DNA of 64,000 nt from Gymnorhina tibicen (taxonomy: Eukaryota > Chordata > Aves > Passeriformes > Artamidae), in assembly GCA_013399875.1 (NCBI GenBank), contig VXAZ01006333.1, forward strand, positions 5,581 through 69,580. The letters are read 5' to 3'. Under the pieces are notes generated by a model. The model worked only from the letters and a program-made list of their open reading frames with translations, did not search any database and had not been told where the DNA came from. The position numbers and the translations under genes were made by a program. Numbering within the stretch: position 1 is the first letter of the stretch; each line of letters begins with the position of its first letter. Positions 55,201-64,000 of the stretch are shown here, piece after piece.

Positions 55201-58200
55201 AATTTGAAAGATAAGCCAGGAATCTCTTATTCCTGTCAGCACAGACCAGCAATTTCTTCACCCAGAAGTGCAGACAGAGGACATGGGTAACACAGGTTGA
55301 TATTCCAAAATTTTCTTCTACCAAGAACTCTGCAATTCTAAATAGGACCAAGAGAATTTTGTTTCCTATATACCTGAATTTCATCCCTCATGAACTGGTG
55401 GTGGGTGTCTCTCCTCTGCTTGTTCCCCATCCCAGCATGGTAGGTACCACAGGACACATTGAGTTTATTCAGTGCAGACACCACATGCTCAGTGGCCTTT
55501 CGTGTAGGGCAGTAGATGATAGTGGGGCCTTCAAACTCATACACAGAACTGCTTAAAATAACAACAACAACAGCAGCATGTAAAGATACAGAACAAAAAA
55601 AGCCACCTGCTTGTAAAAAAATACATATGAGGGATCAAAACCAGGCTTAAATCCTTACCTTCCTTTCCTGGTCAGGAACTGCTTCAAATCCCTACAGATG
55701 TCTCCGCTTTGTTGCCCAACCTCGAGGTACAGGTTAGGTCTGTCAAAACTGGTACAGGTGACCTGGGGATTCCTCAGGTTCAGGCATTTCACTATGTCCT
55801 CTCGAATCGAGGGACTCGCAGTTGCAGTTAAAGCAATAATGGGGACCTGCAAAGAGAAGTAATAACATCCATGACCTCTCATTGATTTTTTTTTTTTTAA
55901 ACCAAAAACCTCAAAAGCCAACTGATACAGAATGTAAACAAGGCACTTTTAATGTGTTTATCATTGGATAAGTTCAGTCATTTAAAAAATATAGTTAATA
56001 TCGAGCTTCTTGAACATTTTAGACCAAAGCTCTTGAGAGAGCAGACAGGGACAGAACCCTCAAAATACAAAGTTGTATTCTGAACATATCTTCCACTAGT
56101 CCACAGTAATTCACTGATGGGATTAGCTAAATTTAGGGAACATAGGATGACACTTCCAATAAAAGCATGTTAAGTTCAGGTCTAAATTTTTGAGCTTATG
56201 CAATAACTGCTTGAGGAGTGCCTAGAAATCAGTTGCATGCTCTTACAAGCCACTCCATCAGGTAAAACAAAACCCCCAATATTAAACCAGAAGCTTAGGG
56301 ACATCATCTTCCTCAGCACAGGGATTCAAAGCAGTTTAAATTTCCTAAGTTTCTGGTGGTCCAAGTGAAGAACATCCTTTGTTTAAACACTGGGAGAAAC
56401 CACAAAGCCCAATCACTGACAGGGACTGCTCCAACTCCAAACCAGCATGGTCAGTACACCCACAGCATGACATCAAAAGGCTGGTATTTCCAAACTATTA
56501 CACAAACCCTTTCCTTGTATCAGAAATCCAACATATCCAAACCTCACCGATGGCAGAGTCTTCTTTAACAAGCCTAAATTTCTGAAGGAGCTCCTGAAGT
56601 CGTGGCCCCACTCGGAGATGCAGTGAGCTTCATCCACAGCTATGAGGGTGATACCTGGGGGGCACAAAACCACAGCACGGACAAGCTCAAGCTTTCCTGA
56701 GAAGTCACCAGCAGTGCTTTAGTTTTTGTTCCTGGAATGCTTTCTGCAGCGCCAACTTTAGGTCCTCTTTCATAAAAAAGGCCAAAGAGCTTTTACAGTC
56801 TCCCTCCACCACAATCTCCAGACATCCAACATCCAAGCTCCAGACATCCAACATCCCTCACGTGGGTCAAAATCCCAAGCTAGTTCCAAACAGGGCCTTT
56901 TCCCACTCACTGCTTCTCAATCATAGTCACAAATAACCATTACAGATGTCATCTGTTGTATTTTCTGGATTGTCACACAAAGCCTGATTGTCTCAGACAA
57001 ACACTCACATATGATTTTTTCATCAGTGACAGGATCTTGTGTCATGAATGGGAATAAATAAATATTCCCATAGTAAATATCACTACTCCCCTCCCACTGA
57101 AGGTGAAAAGTCTTCAAATACTAAAAAGTATTTATTAAAGTATTATATTAAACATAATTACTAGTTTTAACTGCCTACCAACTCATCCGCAATCTTATCC
57201 CCAACTTACCAACAGTTTGGTCAAGGTCCTGAAGTAACTCTAAGTTCCCTGAACAAAACTCTGGGGTCATGTATATGACCCTGTACTGACCACTGAAAGA
57301 CCAGAAAAAAAATACACTGTTACAGAAGAGAAGACCCCAGAAAATGAAATTCAATAAGATCATGATTGCATTGAAAAACAATACGAGAACAAGAACAGAT
57401 TTCTGATAGGGAACAAGAGGAATTCAGTGAAGACCATAGAAAACGTTCCAGGACCACAGGAAAGCAAGGCATTACAGGAAAAGGAAAAACAGATGGGCCA
57501 GCCTTTAGAATGGCTATAGAATAGAAGGGACTGTTGTGCTGATAACCAACAGAAGTCTAAAACGTGACTGAAATCAGGTATAAATCAGAACACAGCTGAG
57601 TCAACAGCCCCATCTCCCCAGCCAGAAGGCACAAGAGGGTGGCTGTAGCTTCCCACACTCAGCATGGGTGAATGCAAACAATATCCCGAGTGCCGGGTTC
57701 CAGGGCTGAGCCAGAACCAGGAGTTTCAGTGGTGATGGAGCAGGGAGACATGCTACCCCTCCAGCACCGCTATGTCACAGCCCAGAGTACCAGAAAGCTT
57801 GGCTAAAACTCACCCTCTGATGGAATCCTTGACTGGTTTTGACTGAGCTGAACCAAGGAAACAAGCTGGAATCCCTGACATTCTGCAGAAATAAAAAAGC
57901 ACAGTCATGAACAGACTCGCTCTCCAAGCTTTAGCTTCCAGCCTGGGCCAGCATTTCTAAAGGAAGTTCATGCTGTGAGGTCAGAGACTACTTTCTTCAA
58001 GGATCTTTGGGCAAAACACTTTTTAAAAAAGCAGGGGTGGTGCATGGCTCTTCCTGCCACCCAAATGTTCTCCCACTTCCCCATCAGCTGTCTCCACAAG
58101 ACACACACTGGATTAGCAGGAATCAGAGAAAGGAAGACCATTTTCCTTGCACAGGAGCCAAGTTCCCAAATAAAACATCCGAAAGAATACGCTCAATGTA

Positions 58201-61200
58201 TTTTCTTTAACTATTCACTGCTGCAGTTCCTCACAGTCAGATGTATGCCTTGCACCACTTTTTACCTTGTTCAATCTTTTGTGAGCTACTGATGCTGCAT
58301 CTGCTAATTTAAAATCAGGTGGCTGCTTTTTAATGACATACTAATTACCAGCGCAACCAATTCATGTTTTACCTCTTAACTTGGTGATTTGCTGCATTGT
58401 CTCAGAGCCCTTGGTTTCCATAGCTGCTCAGTCCAAACTGCAGCCAGACTGACAGACAAACTGCTTTAGTTTGTAAAAATTCAGTCTCCTCAGCCTTCAA
58501 AACGAATGACCCACTGGGAAGGTAGTGAATAAACCCCTCCCACTGAGGAAAACAGTGGAAAAGCCAAAGCAGCAGCCGAACACACAGACACCCTGCTGAG
58601 TAACAGTCGAGGGGCTTAGGCTGTCCAGCCATTCATCTGCACACAGCCACGACGTGCAGCAGAAAATGCCACACATAATTGATGTTTTTCACTTCAAAAC
58701 ATCTTCATATCCCCTCTTTCACAAAAGATCCGTTCTTCCCGAGTTGGACAAGGCAGGAACGAACTAGACAACTCAGCATGATTCCCACAGCTTCAGTGAA
58801 GAAGTGTCAGAAGCGAATAGCTCTTACAATAGGAAGTGAGTACATGTAGAGAAAGCATTATCAGATATTAAAAATCAAAGAGATTTATCCTGACAACGCC
58901 TAAAACTGCTCATGTCAGAGTGATTTGGTGTCACCCACAAGTTTCCCCCTCAGATCTCGTAAGAAGTGACGAGGCCAGGTGTCAGGAGACCTATCACACT
59001 GTCCCTCTTGAAAGCCTGTGCTGTAGCTTTGATCTGGATTGCCTACAGCTTCCAGCTATACTTGGTTCAGATGTCACTTCTCAGACCCAAAGGAAGCCCT
59101 ACCAAACTCTGACATGACTCTCACAGCTTTAAACAGCTCCCCCATCACCTTGGTCTGGACATAAAAAGGCCTGTGAATCCAGAAAAAAGTGCCTTCAGAA
59201 ACCTCTCACCAGCATCCCTCCCTTGCAACCTCAGCCTCTGGCTCACCTACATGGCAAATCCAGGGATCTGAGACTGCTGACACAGCCTGTGTGTGTTCCT
59301 GGAGAAACACATGCTCTGCAGCTGACACACAAACAGCCTGCTGTACACCCAGCCTGCAACGTGAAACACCCAGGAACGCCACAGGCAGAACCCATGTGAG
59401 TGCACGGGGAATACAGCGGCAGCCTGTCACTGCCACCACGTCACTTACGTCAACTGCAGCACCTGGTCCTCCATCAGGGAGATAAGAGGGCAGATGACAA
59501 CTCCTGTGTGTCCCGTGTAAACGGGAGGAAATTGGTAGCATAAGCTTTTTCCATAGCCTGAGAGGGAAAAAAAAAGCACGAGTGAGACATTGTGCTTTCT
59601 CTGCAGCTACAAAAGACAATTCCAACACCTTGGTGAGCCCAAAAAAACAACTCATATTTGTTTTACTACTCTCCCCCAAAAAGGGAACGACTTTTTGCTG
59701 TTTCTTAGGATGCAATGGTAACTTACCAGTTGCCATGACAACAAGATTATCTCTTCTGTCTTCTAAAAGAGAATTGATCACTTTCCACTGGACCCTTTAA
59801 ATTAAACAAAGGGGAATACTTGATTTTTGCCACCACAGATAACAAGTAAATTGTATGAAACTGCATATTCTGTTGAATTGCGGGTTAAAGGGACTCTTGA
59901 GGCTGCCTTAGAGCTGTTGTCTTTGCACACTGCAGCCACTCAGACACTCCAAGTACTGCGGGCAGGGCAGGAGCGCCAGAATGGGGATCTCTAACAGGAC
60001 TCCGGCAGGCAGCACTTGATGCAGCAACTCACAGGAGATCACAAATAATACCTGCAGTTTTCACAGTGTTCGTGGATAAGTTATCCTCAATACAAGAGAC
60101 TGGGAACAAGACCTGGATTTGTTTGTCGGCATTTTTTCAAGTAAGCAGTAATAAAATCATCATCCAGGCTGAAAGAAGGGCAAGAACACATACCCCAGAG
60201 TGGCCATTTTAACAGAAAATACTCTCACGGTTTAAATGAAGAATGCCCAAAATAGGTCTTCAGACATGTGATGTGGCTTTCTCCAGGTTCTGGCAGCAGT
60301 GGATCTTTAGTGGCAGAAAGAAGAAAACACTCGTTTGGGATTAAATTTTAAAAAGATAAAGCACTGTCTCCACAAACAACAGTCTGCTCGTGGTTCGTGA
60401 TGCCCAGGGGTTAGAATTTGGGCAATTCCAGCAAAAAGAGAGACATCAAACTCAAGATATTTTTTCAGGCTAGAATGAAGGATTAAAAAAGCAGAGGCTC
60501 CTCAGAGACCCTGCATGAGGAGGAGAACATATGGCTTGATTAATGAGATAAAGCAATAGGACTGTAATGCGTAACTGCATCATCTGGAACAGGTTCATCC
60601 AGACAAGCAAGGTGTGTTTCTCCTCACATTTCAGCTTCTTTTCCCCATTTGATTTCTGTCCACAGCGACAACCCCAAAGCAGGTCAAAATCATCCCCAAG
60701 GCAGAATTTCTTAAGAAGTCTGCCATGAAGCAGCAACAGGAGAAGAACGAAGGCAGACAGGGGAGGTGTCACCTCCCCCCTGCTGTGTTCTGAGCAGGTC
60801 CCCTCGGCTCTGCAGGGCCTCCACACCCCCACATCGGTTTTACTCCCAATAAGCAGACATCAGCTGGTCATGGCAGAACTTTGCTCTCTTTTGCCGAGCA
60901 CGCCTTTATTTTATCATCTTGACACAGTCCAAGTTCTCCCTTAGAAACCCAGGTGAGCTTTATCTTCCTGGTTCGAGAAACCAACCACTACAAGTCACTG
61001 TGCTTCCACGGCTGCTTCTACAGACAGCGATTTTTTAAAATTTATTTCATCATGCACTAAGATTTAAAAAAAAAACATACCAAAACATTCCTCATCCTCT
61101 TCCTCAATGCCTTCATCTTCATCATCATCTGGTGCTACATCCACTTCTGTGTCGGGAGTCTTCCTAGCTCTACTGGACTCTCCTTCAGGTAAAACTCCTT

Positions 61201-63656
61201 CACAATCATCTACACCTTCTAGAGACTGAGAAATTAACAAGAAAAAAGTTATTTTAGAGCATGAAAGGGTAGATAAAATGCCCATCCGAGTTACTATGAT
61301 ACAGGAACCAAGTTTTAACCTAGTTATAACAACTTAAATGTAGTGGGTGGATCAGGTCCAAGCTGGTATAGTAAAGATGGCACAGGATGCAAATGGTAAA
61401 TCCAGTCTAACACCACCAAGTTGAATTGTTTAGGTATCCATGTGTTTATTCTGCCCATCATCTGTAAGCAGCAATGTTTGCTTCATATTCCCTGCCCTCT
61501 ACTCCACTGTGATCCCAGAGCAGCATCATTAGAAAAAAAATTGAAAAATATACCCTGAGGCACTCACTTTCAGCATCTCCATTTCCAGCTCTTCATCACT
61601 CTCAATGACACAGGAAACATTTTGTTCATTGTCTGTGGAACATGCCTCCTACAAAATCAACACGATTCTCTTAGCAGCAAAGTAATTTCTATTTTACCCA
61701 CAACCTTCCAACCTTTTGTACCTCCTAGTAGCCACTTCTCTGTATGTTTTAACTTCTTACCAAAGCTAGTAACGCTCAACATTCACCTCTGAGGCCTGCC
61801 CATTAAAAACAAAGTATCTGAAATATTAGAACGTAACAAGCTCTCATTACCTCGGGTGCAGCTTCGTTGACCAGTTCCTTTGCAGCCTGGCGTTCCAAGA
61901 CCTGAAGCTCTTGCTCAGTAATGTCCAGGGACATGAAGTCATCTCTATCCTCTTTGTCTGTAAATCTGGCTGCTGGAGCTCCATTTTCCAGAGCAGTGTT
62001 ACCTCTTTGTGCCTCCTCTCCAATCATTTCTCCCTCCCAGAGGGCAGCCAGGGTAGCATCAGAGCAGATGTTGAGGTCACCTTCAGGTTGCTCAGCACAT
62101 TCTGCTTCTTGTGCTTTGACATTTGCTGACTTGACTTCAAAATGTGTTGCAGTTGCACCACAGCTCTTCTCCAGTCCAGAAGGGGAACCTGAGCCCAGCA
62201 GGGTGGTTTTTAAGGCACTGACATTATCTGATATCTCAGCTAGTATTTCTGCAGCCCTAGGAGGTAAAATCAAGGAAGGTAAAACAAAATTACAGAGGCA
62301 GTGACTACACTCCAGCACAAAACTCAGCCAAGTTCAGTGTCAAATCCATTGCAATTAGACCAGTGAAAACACATATTCCTACATATAAAAAACCCCACAT
62401 TTTCTTGGAAAATAACAAGCAGATAACAGATGTCTGTTCACACACATGTAGTTTGTTGTGTGGGACCTCGGAGATCAAAAGCAAAACACTGATTGTGGCG
62501 GTGGAGACAAGTCAGTAAAAAACTGACCTCTGGAAGTTTTCCAGTTGTCCAGAAGAGTCAGGGATGTGAGAAGCCAGGTCTCTTATCTCTTCAGCCAGAG
62601 AAGCCAAGTGCTCCTTCACACCCTCAGATGTGGCATCTGTAACAAGTGTAACAATTGGTTATTTTGTAATAATTGGGGTCTAACATCTCTATGTAAATAA
62701 CTTACATTCCTGTGACTGCATTCCTACAAGCTCTACAGCTGATAAGACAGCATTTTCCAGGGCTTAAAAATCAAGCACAAAGAATCAGGCCAAGCTTCCA
62801 CGTACTTAGCACTGCATCTCTTCCATTACACGTGCTCAGGGAAAACAGGTACACAACGGGACCACTGCAAAATGATCCCTCCCTGCTTCCCTCCAGCTCC
62901 CGGAAAAGAGCTGCTAACACAGAGATGCTGACTAAACCAAGGCCAAAAACCTGCACCTCGTATCAAGGGGATAGCACTGCCACTTCTGCCTTTGACAGAA
63001 AAGTAAAATTCAGCCAAAACAAAAAGGAAACAAACCTCTCACCACCTCTTTTTCAGCCTTAAGCCACCTGTAATGTCTTCTTTATGAAACATAGAACTGA
63101 ACAAAAACTTAAGATTTTGAAATCTCCTCTGACGAAGTAAGTAATGTTAAGCTGCTCTAAAACATTTGGGTCCTATTTACATACTTCAAAAAAACCCATT
63201 ACTTCCTAACGTGGTTTGTTTTGCGGCCTTATTTCATCTTAAATTAGGTATTTGTCCCTGCATCAGCAGCATTGAAATCAGCTCACTGAAGTGTTTCCAC
63301 AAACAAACCGGAATGACAGCGGGAATTCTTCCCATCTCTGTGTACAGCAGAGACAAACACAAAAAAACAACATCCTAAGACTGCCTTCCTACATCACTAC
63401 GGAAAACAGTCACAGAGCATGGTTACCCTGGGCATCCAAGAGTTTTTACTATCTGCTCCCTCTGCAAGTCATCTCTAATCACCAAGGAGCCAAACAATCC
63501 TGACGCTATTAAAATACCTGTTGGGAAATGGAATATGCAATTGTACATTGAATAAATTCCTTATGCTTGGATGGACAACTTACCTTTCCTTACACTAACT
63601 AATTTCCCGTCACTCTTATTCATATTTTTCAGTTTTTCATAAACAATGTAGCCAGC
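43157..63656 (-). CDS. WRN: WRN, Werner syndrome RecQ helicase/exonuclease (5'-truncated by window; 30 coding exons)
   Basis: WRN is a nuclear 3'-5' DNA helicase and 3'-5' exonuclease acting in replication fork repair, end joining, recombination and telomere upkeep. The 30 exons (listed separately) give 3,777 nt in one open frame with consistent phases: 1,258 aa plus TGA. In order: the last exonuclease strand/helix; a linker with the conserved [16 protein letters not shown]; one 27-aa acidic exon; an Asp/Glu-rich segment; the RecQ helicase with Walker A (ATGYGKS), DEAH box ([16 protein letters not shown]) and motif VI (MGRAGRDG); the RQC zinc site (SCRR ... ECCDNC) and winged helix; the HRDC domain; and a C-terminal tail with Ku-binding-like motifs. 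Most of the exonuclease domain and the start codon are right of the window. GTF2E2 follows directly on the same strand. Confidence 0.96.
43977..44117 (-). CDS. WRN: WRN window exon 29 (in-frame linker exon)
   Basis: 47 codons including [20 protein letters not shown] and [14 protein letters not shown]. The acceptor is tgtcccacgag (an AG 3 nt further in would drop one Lys) and the donor AAG|gtgaga. Phase 0 both ends. Confidence 0.75.
44600..44671 (-). CDS. WRN: WRN window exon 28 (in-frame linker exon)
   Basis: 24 codons, phase 0 both ends, encoding [20 protein letters not shown], then PLAS. Good acceptor (gcttttacag) and donor (TCG|gtaagc). No clear human counterpart; could be a cassette exon. 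Confidence 0.7.
45825..46039 (-). CDS. WRN: WRN window exon 27
   Basis: 215 nt starting [20 protein letters not shown] and including [12 protein letters not shown], which aligns with the human NLS region (NKRRCFPGSE). It ends CAG|gttcgt, a weak donor that is nevertheless the only one nearby preserving frame. Confidence 0.82.
46494..46921 (+). mobile_element. Candidate solo LTR of an endogenous retrovirus
   Basis: A 428-bp block that starts TGATGC and ends AAGGCA. It is flanked by TCAG on both sides (46490-46493 and 46922-46925), a possible 4-bp target duplication. AATAAA at 46857-46862 is about 60 nt before its end, as in an R-U5 layout, and the region after it is T-rich. There is no gag, pol or env sequence beside it. 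Antisense to WRN. Boundaries are tentative. Confidence 0.45.
46933..47095 (-). CDS. WRN: WRN window exon 26
   Basis: 163 nt including [20 protein letters not shown], then [20 protein letters not shown]. Conserved C-terminal helical domain. The donor TCAG|gtaagc sits 11 bp from a candidate LTR. Confidence 0.95.
47977..48102 (-). CDS. WRN: WRN window exon 25
   Basis: 42 codons starting [20 protein letters not shown] and ending [13 protein letters not shown]. The last part matches human 'ITYSLFQEKKMPL'. Confidence 0.93.
48667..48781 (-). CDS. WRN: WRN window exon 24 (HRDC domain, end)
   Basis: 115 nt encoding [20 protein letters not shown] and on to [10 protein letters not shown], completing HRDC. 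The donor is CAG|gtatga. Confidence 0.95.
48979..49091 (-). CDS. WRN: WRN window exon 23 (HRDC domain)
   Basis: 113 nt encoding [20 protein letters not shown], then [17 protein letters not shown], the first HRDC helices, strongly conserved. The donor is TAAG|gtaaag. Confidence 0.95.
49377..49455 (-). CDS. WRN: WRN window exon 22
   Basis: 79 nt encoding [20 protein letters not shown], then REKELE, leading into HRDC. The acceptor is ttctgttag and the donor GAG|gtaagc. Confidence 0.9.
50581..50654 (-). CDS. WRN: WRN window exon 21 (linker)
   Basis: 74 nt encoding [20 protein letters not shown], then NILN. Resembles the human LYSYK region. The acceptor is ttttttatag and the donor ACAG|gtacag. 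Confidence 0.82.
50815..50890 (-). CDS. WRN: WRN window exon 20 (linker; inferred)
   Basis: 76 nt encoding [20 protein letters not shown], then SPGKQ. Chosen because an exon of length 3n+1 is required to connect the flanking exons in frame, and this open block has the acceptor gcattacag and donor CAG|gtctgt. Sequence similarity to human is weak, as expected for the linker. Confidence 0.6.
51174..51268 (-). CDS. WRN: WRN window exon 19
   Basis: 95 nt encoding [20 protein letters not shown], then [11 protein letters not shown]. Ends the winged helix (GRNWL conserved) and enters the flexible RQC-HRDC linker. The donor is CCAG|gtgatt. Confidence 0.9.
51349..51522 (-). CDS. WRN: WRN window exon 18 (RQC winged helix)
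   Basis: 58 codons including [20 protein letters not shown] and [13 protein letters not shown]. The Phe of NKF matches human F1037 at the strand-separating beta hairpin. The donor is AAG|gtaatt. Confidence 0.95.
52283..52424 (-). CDS. WRN: WRN window exon 17 (RQC winged helix, start)
   Basis: 142 nt containing [20 protein letters not shown], then [12 protein letters not shown], the first helices of the winged-helix domain. The donor is TCT|gtaagt. Confidence 0.93.
53731..53823 (-). CDS. WRN: WRN window exon 16 (zinc site)
   Basis: 93 nt encoding [20 protein letters not shown], then [10 protein letters not shown], with the remaining zinc-binding cysteines. The acceptor is ttgggtag and the donor CCAG|gtaagc. 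Confidence 0.95.
54185..54286 (-). CDS. WRN: WRN window exon 15
   Basis: 102 nt encoding [20 protein letters not shown] and on to VSNSCRR. Starts the zinc subdomain; its Cys is the first zinc ligand. The donor is GGAA|gtgagt. Confidence 0.95.
54633..54814 (-). CDS. WRN: WRN window exon 14 (motifs V-VI)
   Basis: 182 nt encoding [20 protein letters not shown], then [20 protein letters not shown] and RDGL. Holds motif V and the arginine-finger motif VI (human has EIGRAGRDG). Confidence 0.96.
55374..55551 (-). CDS. WRN: WRN window exon 13 (motifs IV-V)
   Basis: 178 nt including [20 protein letters not shown] and [18 protein letters not shown], and ending RDEIQ, the second RecA-like domain. The donor is CAG|gtatat. 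Confidence 0.95.
55659..55846 (-). CDS. WRN: WRN window exon 12 (motif III)
   Basis: 188 nt starting [20 protein letters not shown], including [11 protein letters not shown]. Motif III (ALTATAS) couples ATP hydrolysis to unwinding. The donor is GGAAG|gtaagg. Confidence 0.95.
56548..56654 (-). CDS. WRN: WRN window exon 11 (DEAH box, motif II)
   Basis: 107 nt encoding [20 protein letters not shown] and on to KKTLPS. Holds the DEAH Walker B box and the RecQ-specific aromatic-rich loop. The donor is TCG|gtgagg. Confidence 0.95.
57210..57292 (-). CDS. WRN: WRN window exon 10
   Basis: 83 nt encoding [20 protein letters not shown], then QDLDQTV. Contains the helicase YxTPE motif. The acceptor is gtctttcag and the donor GTTG|gtaagt. 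Confidence 0.94.
57814..57882 (-). CDS. WRN: WRN window exon 9
   Basis: 69 nt encoding [20 protein letters not shown], then IR. Matches human '[11 protein letters not shown]'. The donor is AGAGG|gtgagt. Confidence 0.93.
59449..59557 (-). CDS. WRN: WRN window exon 8 (Walker A, motif I)
   Basis: 109 nt encoding (G)[20 protein letters not shown] and on to [13 protein letters not shown]. Holds the ATP-binding GYGKS and motif Ia (PLISLMEDQ). The acceptor is ccctctcag and the donor TGAC|gtaagt. Confidence 0.95.
59727..59794 (-). CDS. WRN: WRN window exon 7
   Basis: 68 nt encoding [20 protein letters not shown], then AT, leading into Walker A. The first Gly of GYGKS is split with the next exon. 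The donor is ACTG|gtaagt. Confidence 0.94.
60229..60304 (-). CDS. WRN: WRN window exon 6 (helicase start, motif 0)
   Basis: 76 nt encoding [20 protein letters not shown], then HSSFKP, the RecQ motif 0 region ([12 protein letters not shown]). The donor is AACC|gtgaga. Confidence 0.93.
61081..61225 (-). CDS. WRN: WRN window exon 5 (acidic)
   Basis: 145 nt starting [20 protein letters not shown] and ending in an Asp/Glu run ([16 protein letters not shown]). Corresponds to the acidic stretch just before the helicase. The donor is TTTTG|gtatgt. Confidence 0.92.
61568..61648 (-). CDS. WRN: WRN window exon 4 (27-aa acidic unit, single copy)
   Basis: 27 codons, phase 0 at both ends: [12 protein letters not shown], then [15 protein letters not shown]. 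Human WRN has this exon twice in tandem; one copy is present here. Confidence 0.93.
61851..62256 (-). CDS. WRN: WRN window exon 3 (linker)
   Basis: 406 nt, the largest exon here. It starts [20 protein letters not shown] and contains [19 protein letters not shown], matching the conserved MSLDITE-x-ELQ motif of human WRN. Otherwise poorly conserved and acidic. The donor is GAG|gtaatg. Confidence 0.93.
62528..62636 (-). CDS. WRN: WRN window exon 2
   Basis: 109 nt encoding [20 protein letters not shown] and on to LENFQ, the helical segment after the exonuclease. The donor CAGAG|gtcagt departs from consensus at +3. Confidence 0.88.
63584..63656 (-). CDS. WRN: WRN window exon 1 (end of exonuclease domain)
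   Basis: 73 nt encoding [20 protein letters not shown]. Matches the 'DAYAGFIIY' end of the human DnaQ-like exonuclease. The acceptor is ctctcctag and the donor AAAG|gtaagt. Confidence 0.9.
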
Positions 63657-64000
63657 CTAGGAGAGAAAGGAAATAATTAGTACTCCACAGCGAATAAACA
63701 ACAACAACAAAAAAATTAATCAGGAGTTAATCAGGCAAAGCGTGGCACCGGTACAGTGCGACCAGCAGAATTCCAAACTGGAATATGGCTCACATCATAC
63801 TGATCACTACCCCGACTCCATTGTCCATCAGGACCAGGTTACATGTTACAGAATGCTGCACTAAGGGCCAAATGCTGACTTGGGACTCCCTCCAGAATGG
63901 ATACTCTGACACAGATCCCAGAGTGGTTGATCTCAGCAAGCTTGCTGCACACAGAAAGCTCCCAGTACTCAGCTCCCAGTCCCACCATCTGCTCACCTCA
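63657..64000 (-). other. WRN intron at the window's right edge
   Basis: 344 bp upstream of WRN window exon 1 with no exon recognised. The rest of the exonuclease-domain exons lie beyond base 64000. Confidence 0.7.

Larger units (their letters stand above)
43280..63583 (-). other. WRN introns
   Basis: All 29 introns between the window exons have GT-AG ends. The longest are 57883-59448, 52425-53730, 44672-45824 and 49456-50580. A candidate LTR fills about half of 46040-46932. A T-run of about 19 lies at 44298-44317. A short duplication (ccagacatccaacatcc, two copies) is at about 56818-56855. No other gene, RNA gene or clear repeat is supported inside them. Confidence 0.65.

Noticed and set aside
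60470..60832. 120-codon leucine-rich frame on the minus strand inside a WRN intron
   Set aside because: Its hydrophobic stretches are not arranged as a known protein and no splice or promoter evidence supports a nested gene.

Overview
The window is vertebrate nuclear DNA and most likely a bird. It holds long GT-AG introns, small exons with vertebrate consensus splice sites, CpG-rich promoters and several CR1 LINE 3'-end fragments, the dominant interspersed repeat of birds. The gene content is part of the block found on human 8p12. No prokaryotic signature was seen: no operons, CRISPR, tRNA or rRNA.

Layout, left to right. (1) 1-9854, + strand: the 3' part of RBPMS. A CpG-rich intron is followed by six coding exons (5814-9847) that carry everything after about the first 22 codons. 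Exon 1 lies left of the window. (2) About 9855-20300: RBPMS 3' region and intergenic DNA between two convergent genes, with CR1 fragments and a candidate CTCF site. (3) 21023-40948, - strand: GTF2E2 (TFIIE beta), a complete 291-codon CDS in seven coding exons, with a CpG-rich promoter near 41.6/42.8 kb. (4) 32.6-37.2 kb, + strand: SMIM18, a 97-aa single-pass membrane protein nested antisense in the largest GTF2E2 intron, as in human. (5) 43157-63656, - strand: WRN (Werner RecQ helicase/exonuclease). Thirty coding exons form one open frame of 1,258 codons plus stop, from the end of the exonuclease domain to the C-terminus. Earlier exons lie right of the window.

The main structural anomaly is a 1.23-kb tandem duplication (40741-41967 and 41969-43194) joined by the only ambiguous base, an N at 41968. 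It duplicates GTF2E2 coding exon 1, the GTF2E2 promoter and the tail of WRN, at about 99.8% identity. It looks like two overlapping contigs placed side by side, that is, an assembly false duplication. With it collapsed, WRN and GTF2E2 are same-strand neighbours, with the WRN poly(A) signals less than 100 bp upstream of the GTF2E2 promoter, which carries a perfect RFX X-box. In human the two genes are far apart and in different relative orientation.

Other points of note are a candidate solo LTR 11 bp inside a WRN intron, a lengthened WRN C-terminal linker made of in-frame exons, both C-terminal Ku-binding-like motifs of WRN, a perfect CArG box in RBPMS intron 1, a 37-bp minisatellite and a splice donor 7 nt after the RBPMS stop codon. 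I found no new multigene system. All identifications are from reading the sequence against remembered family features; no database search was run.
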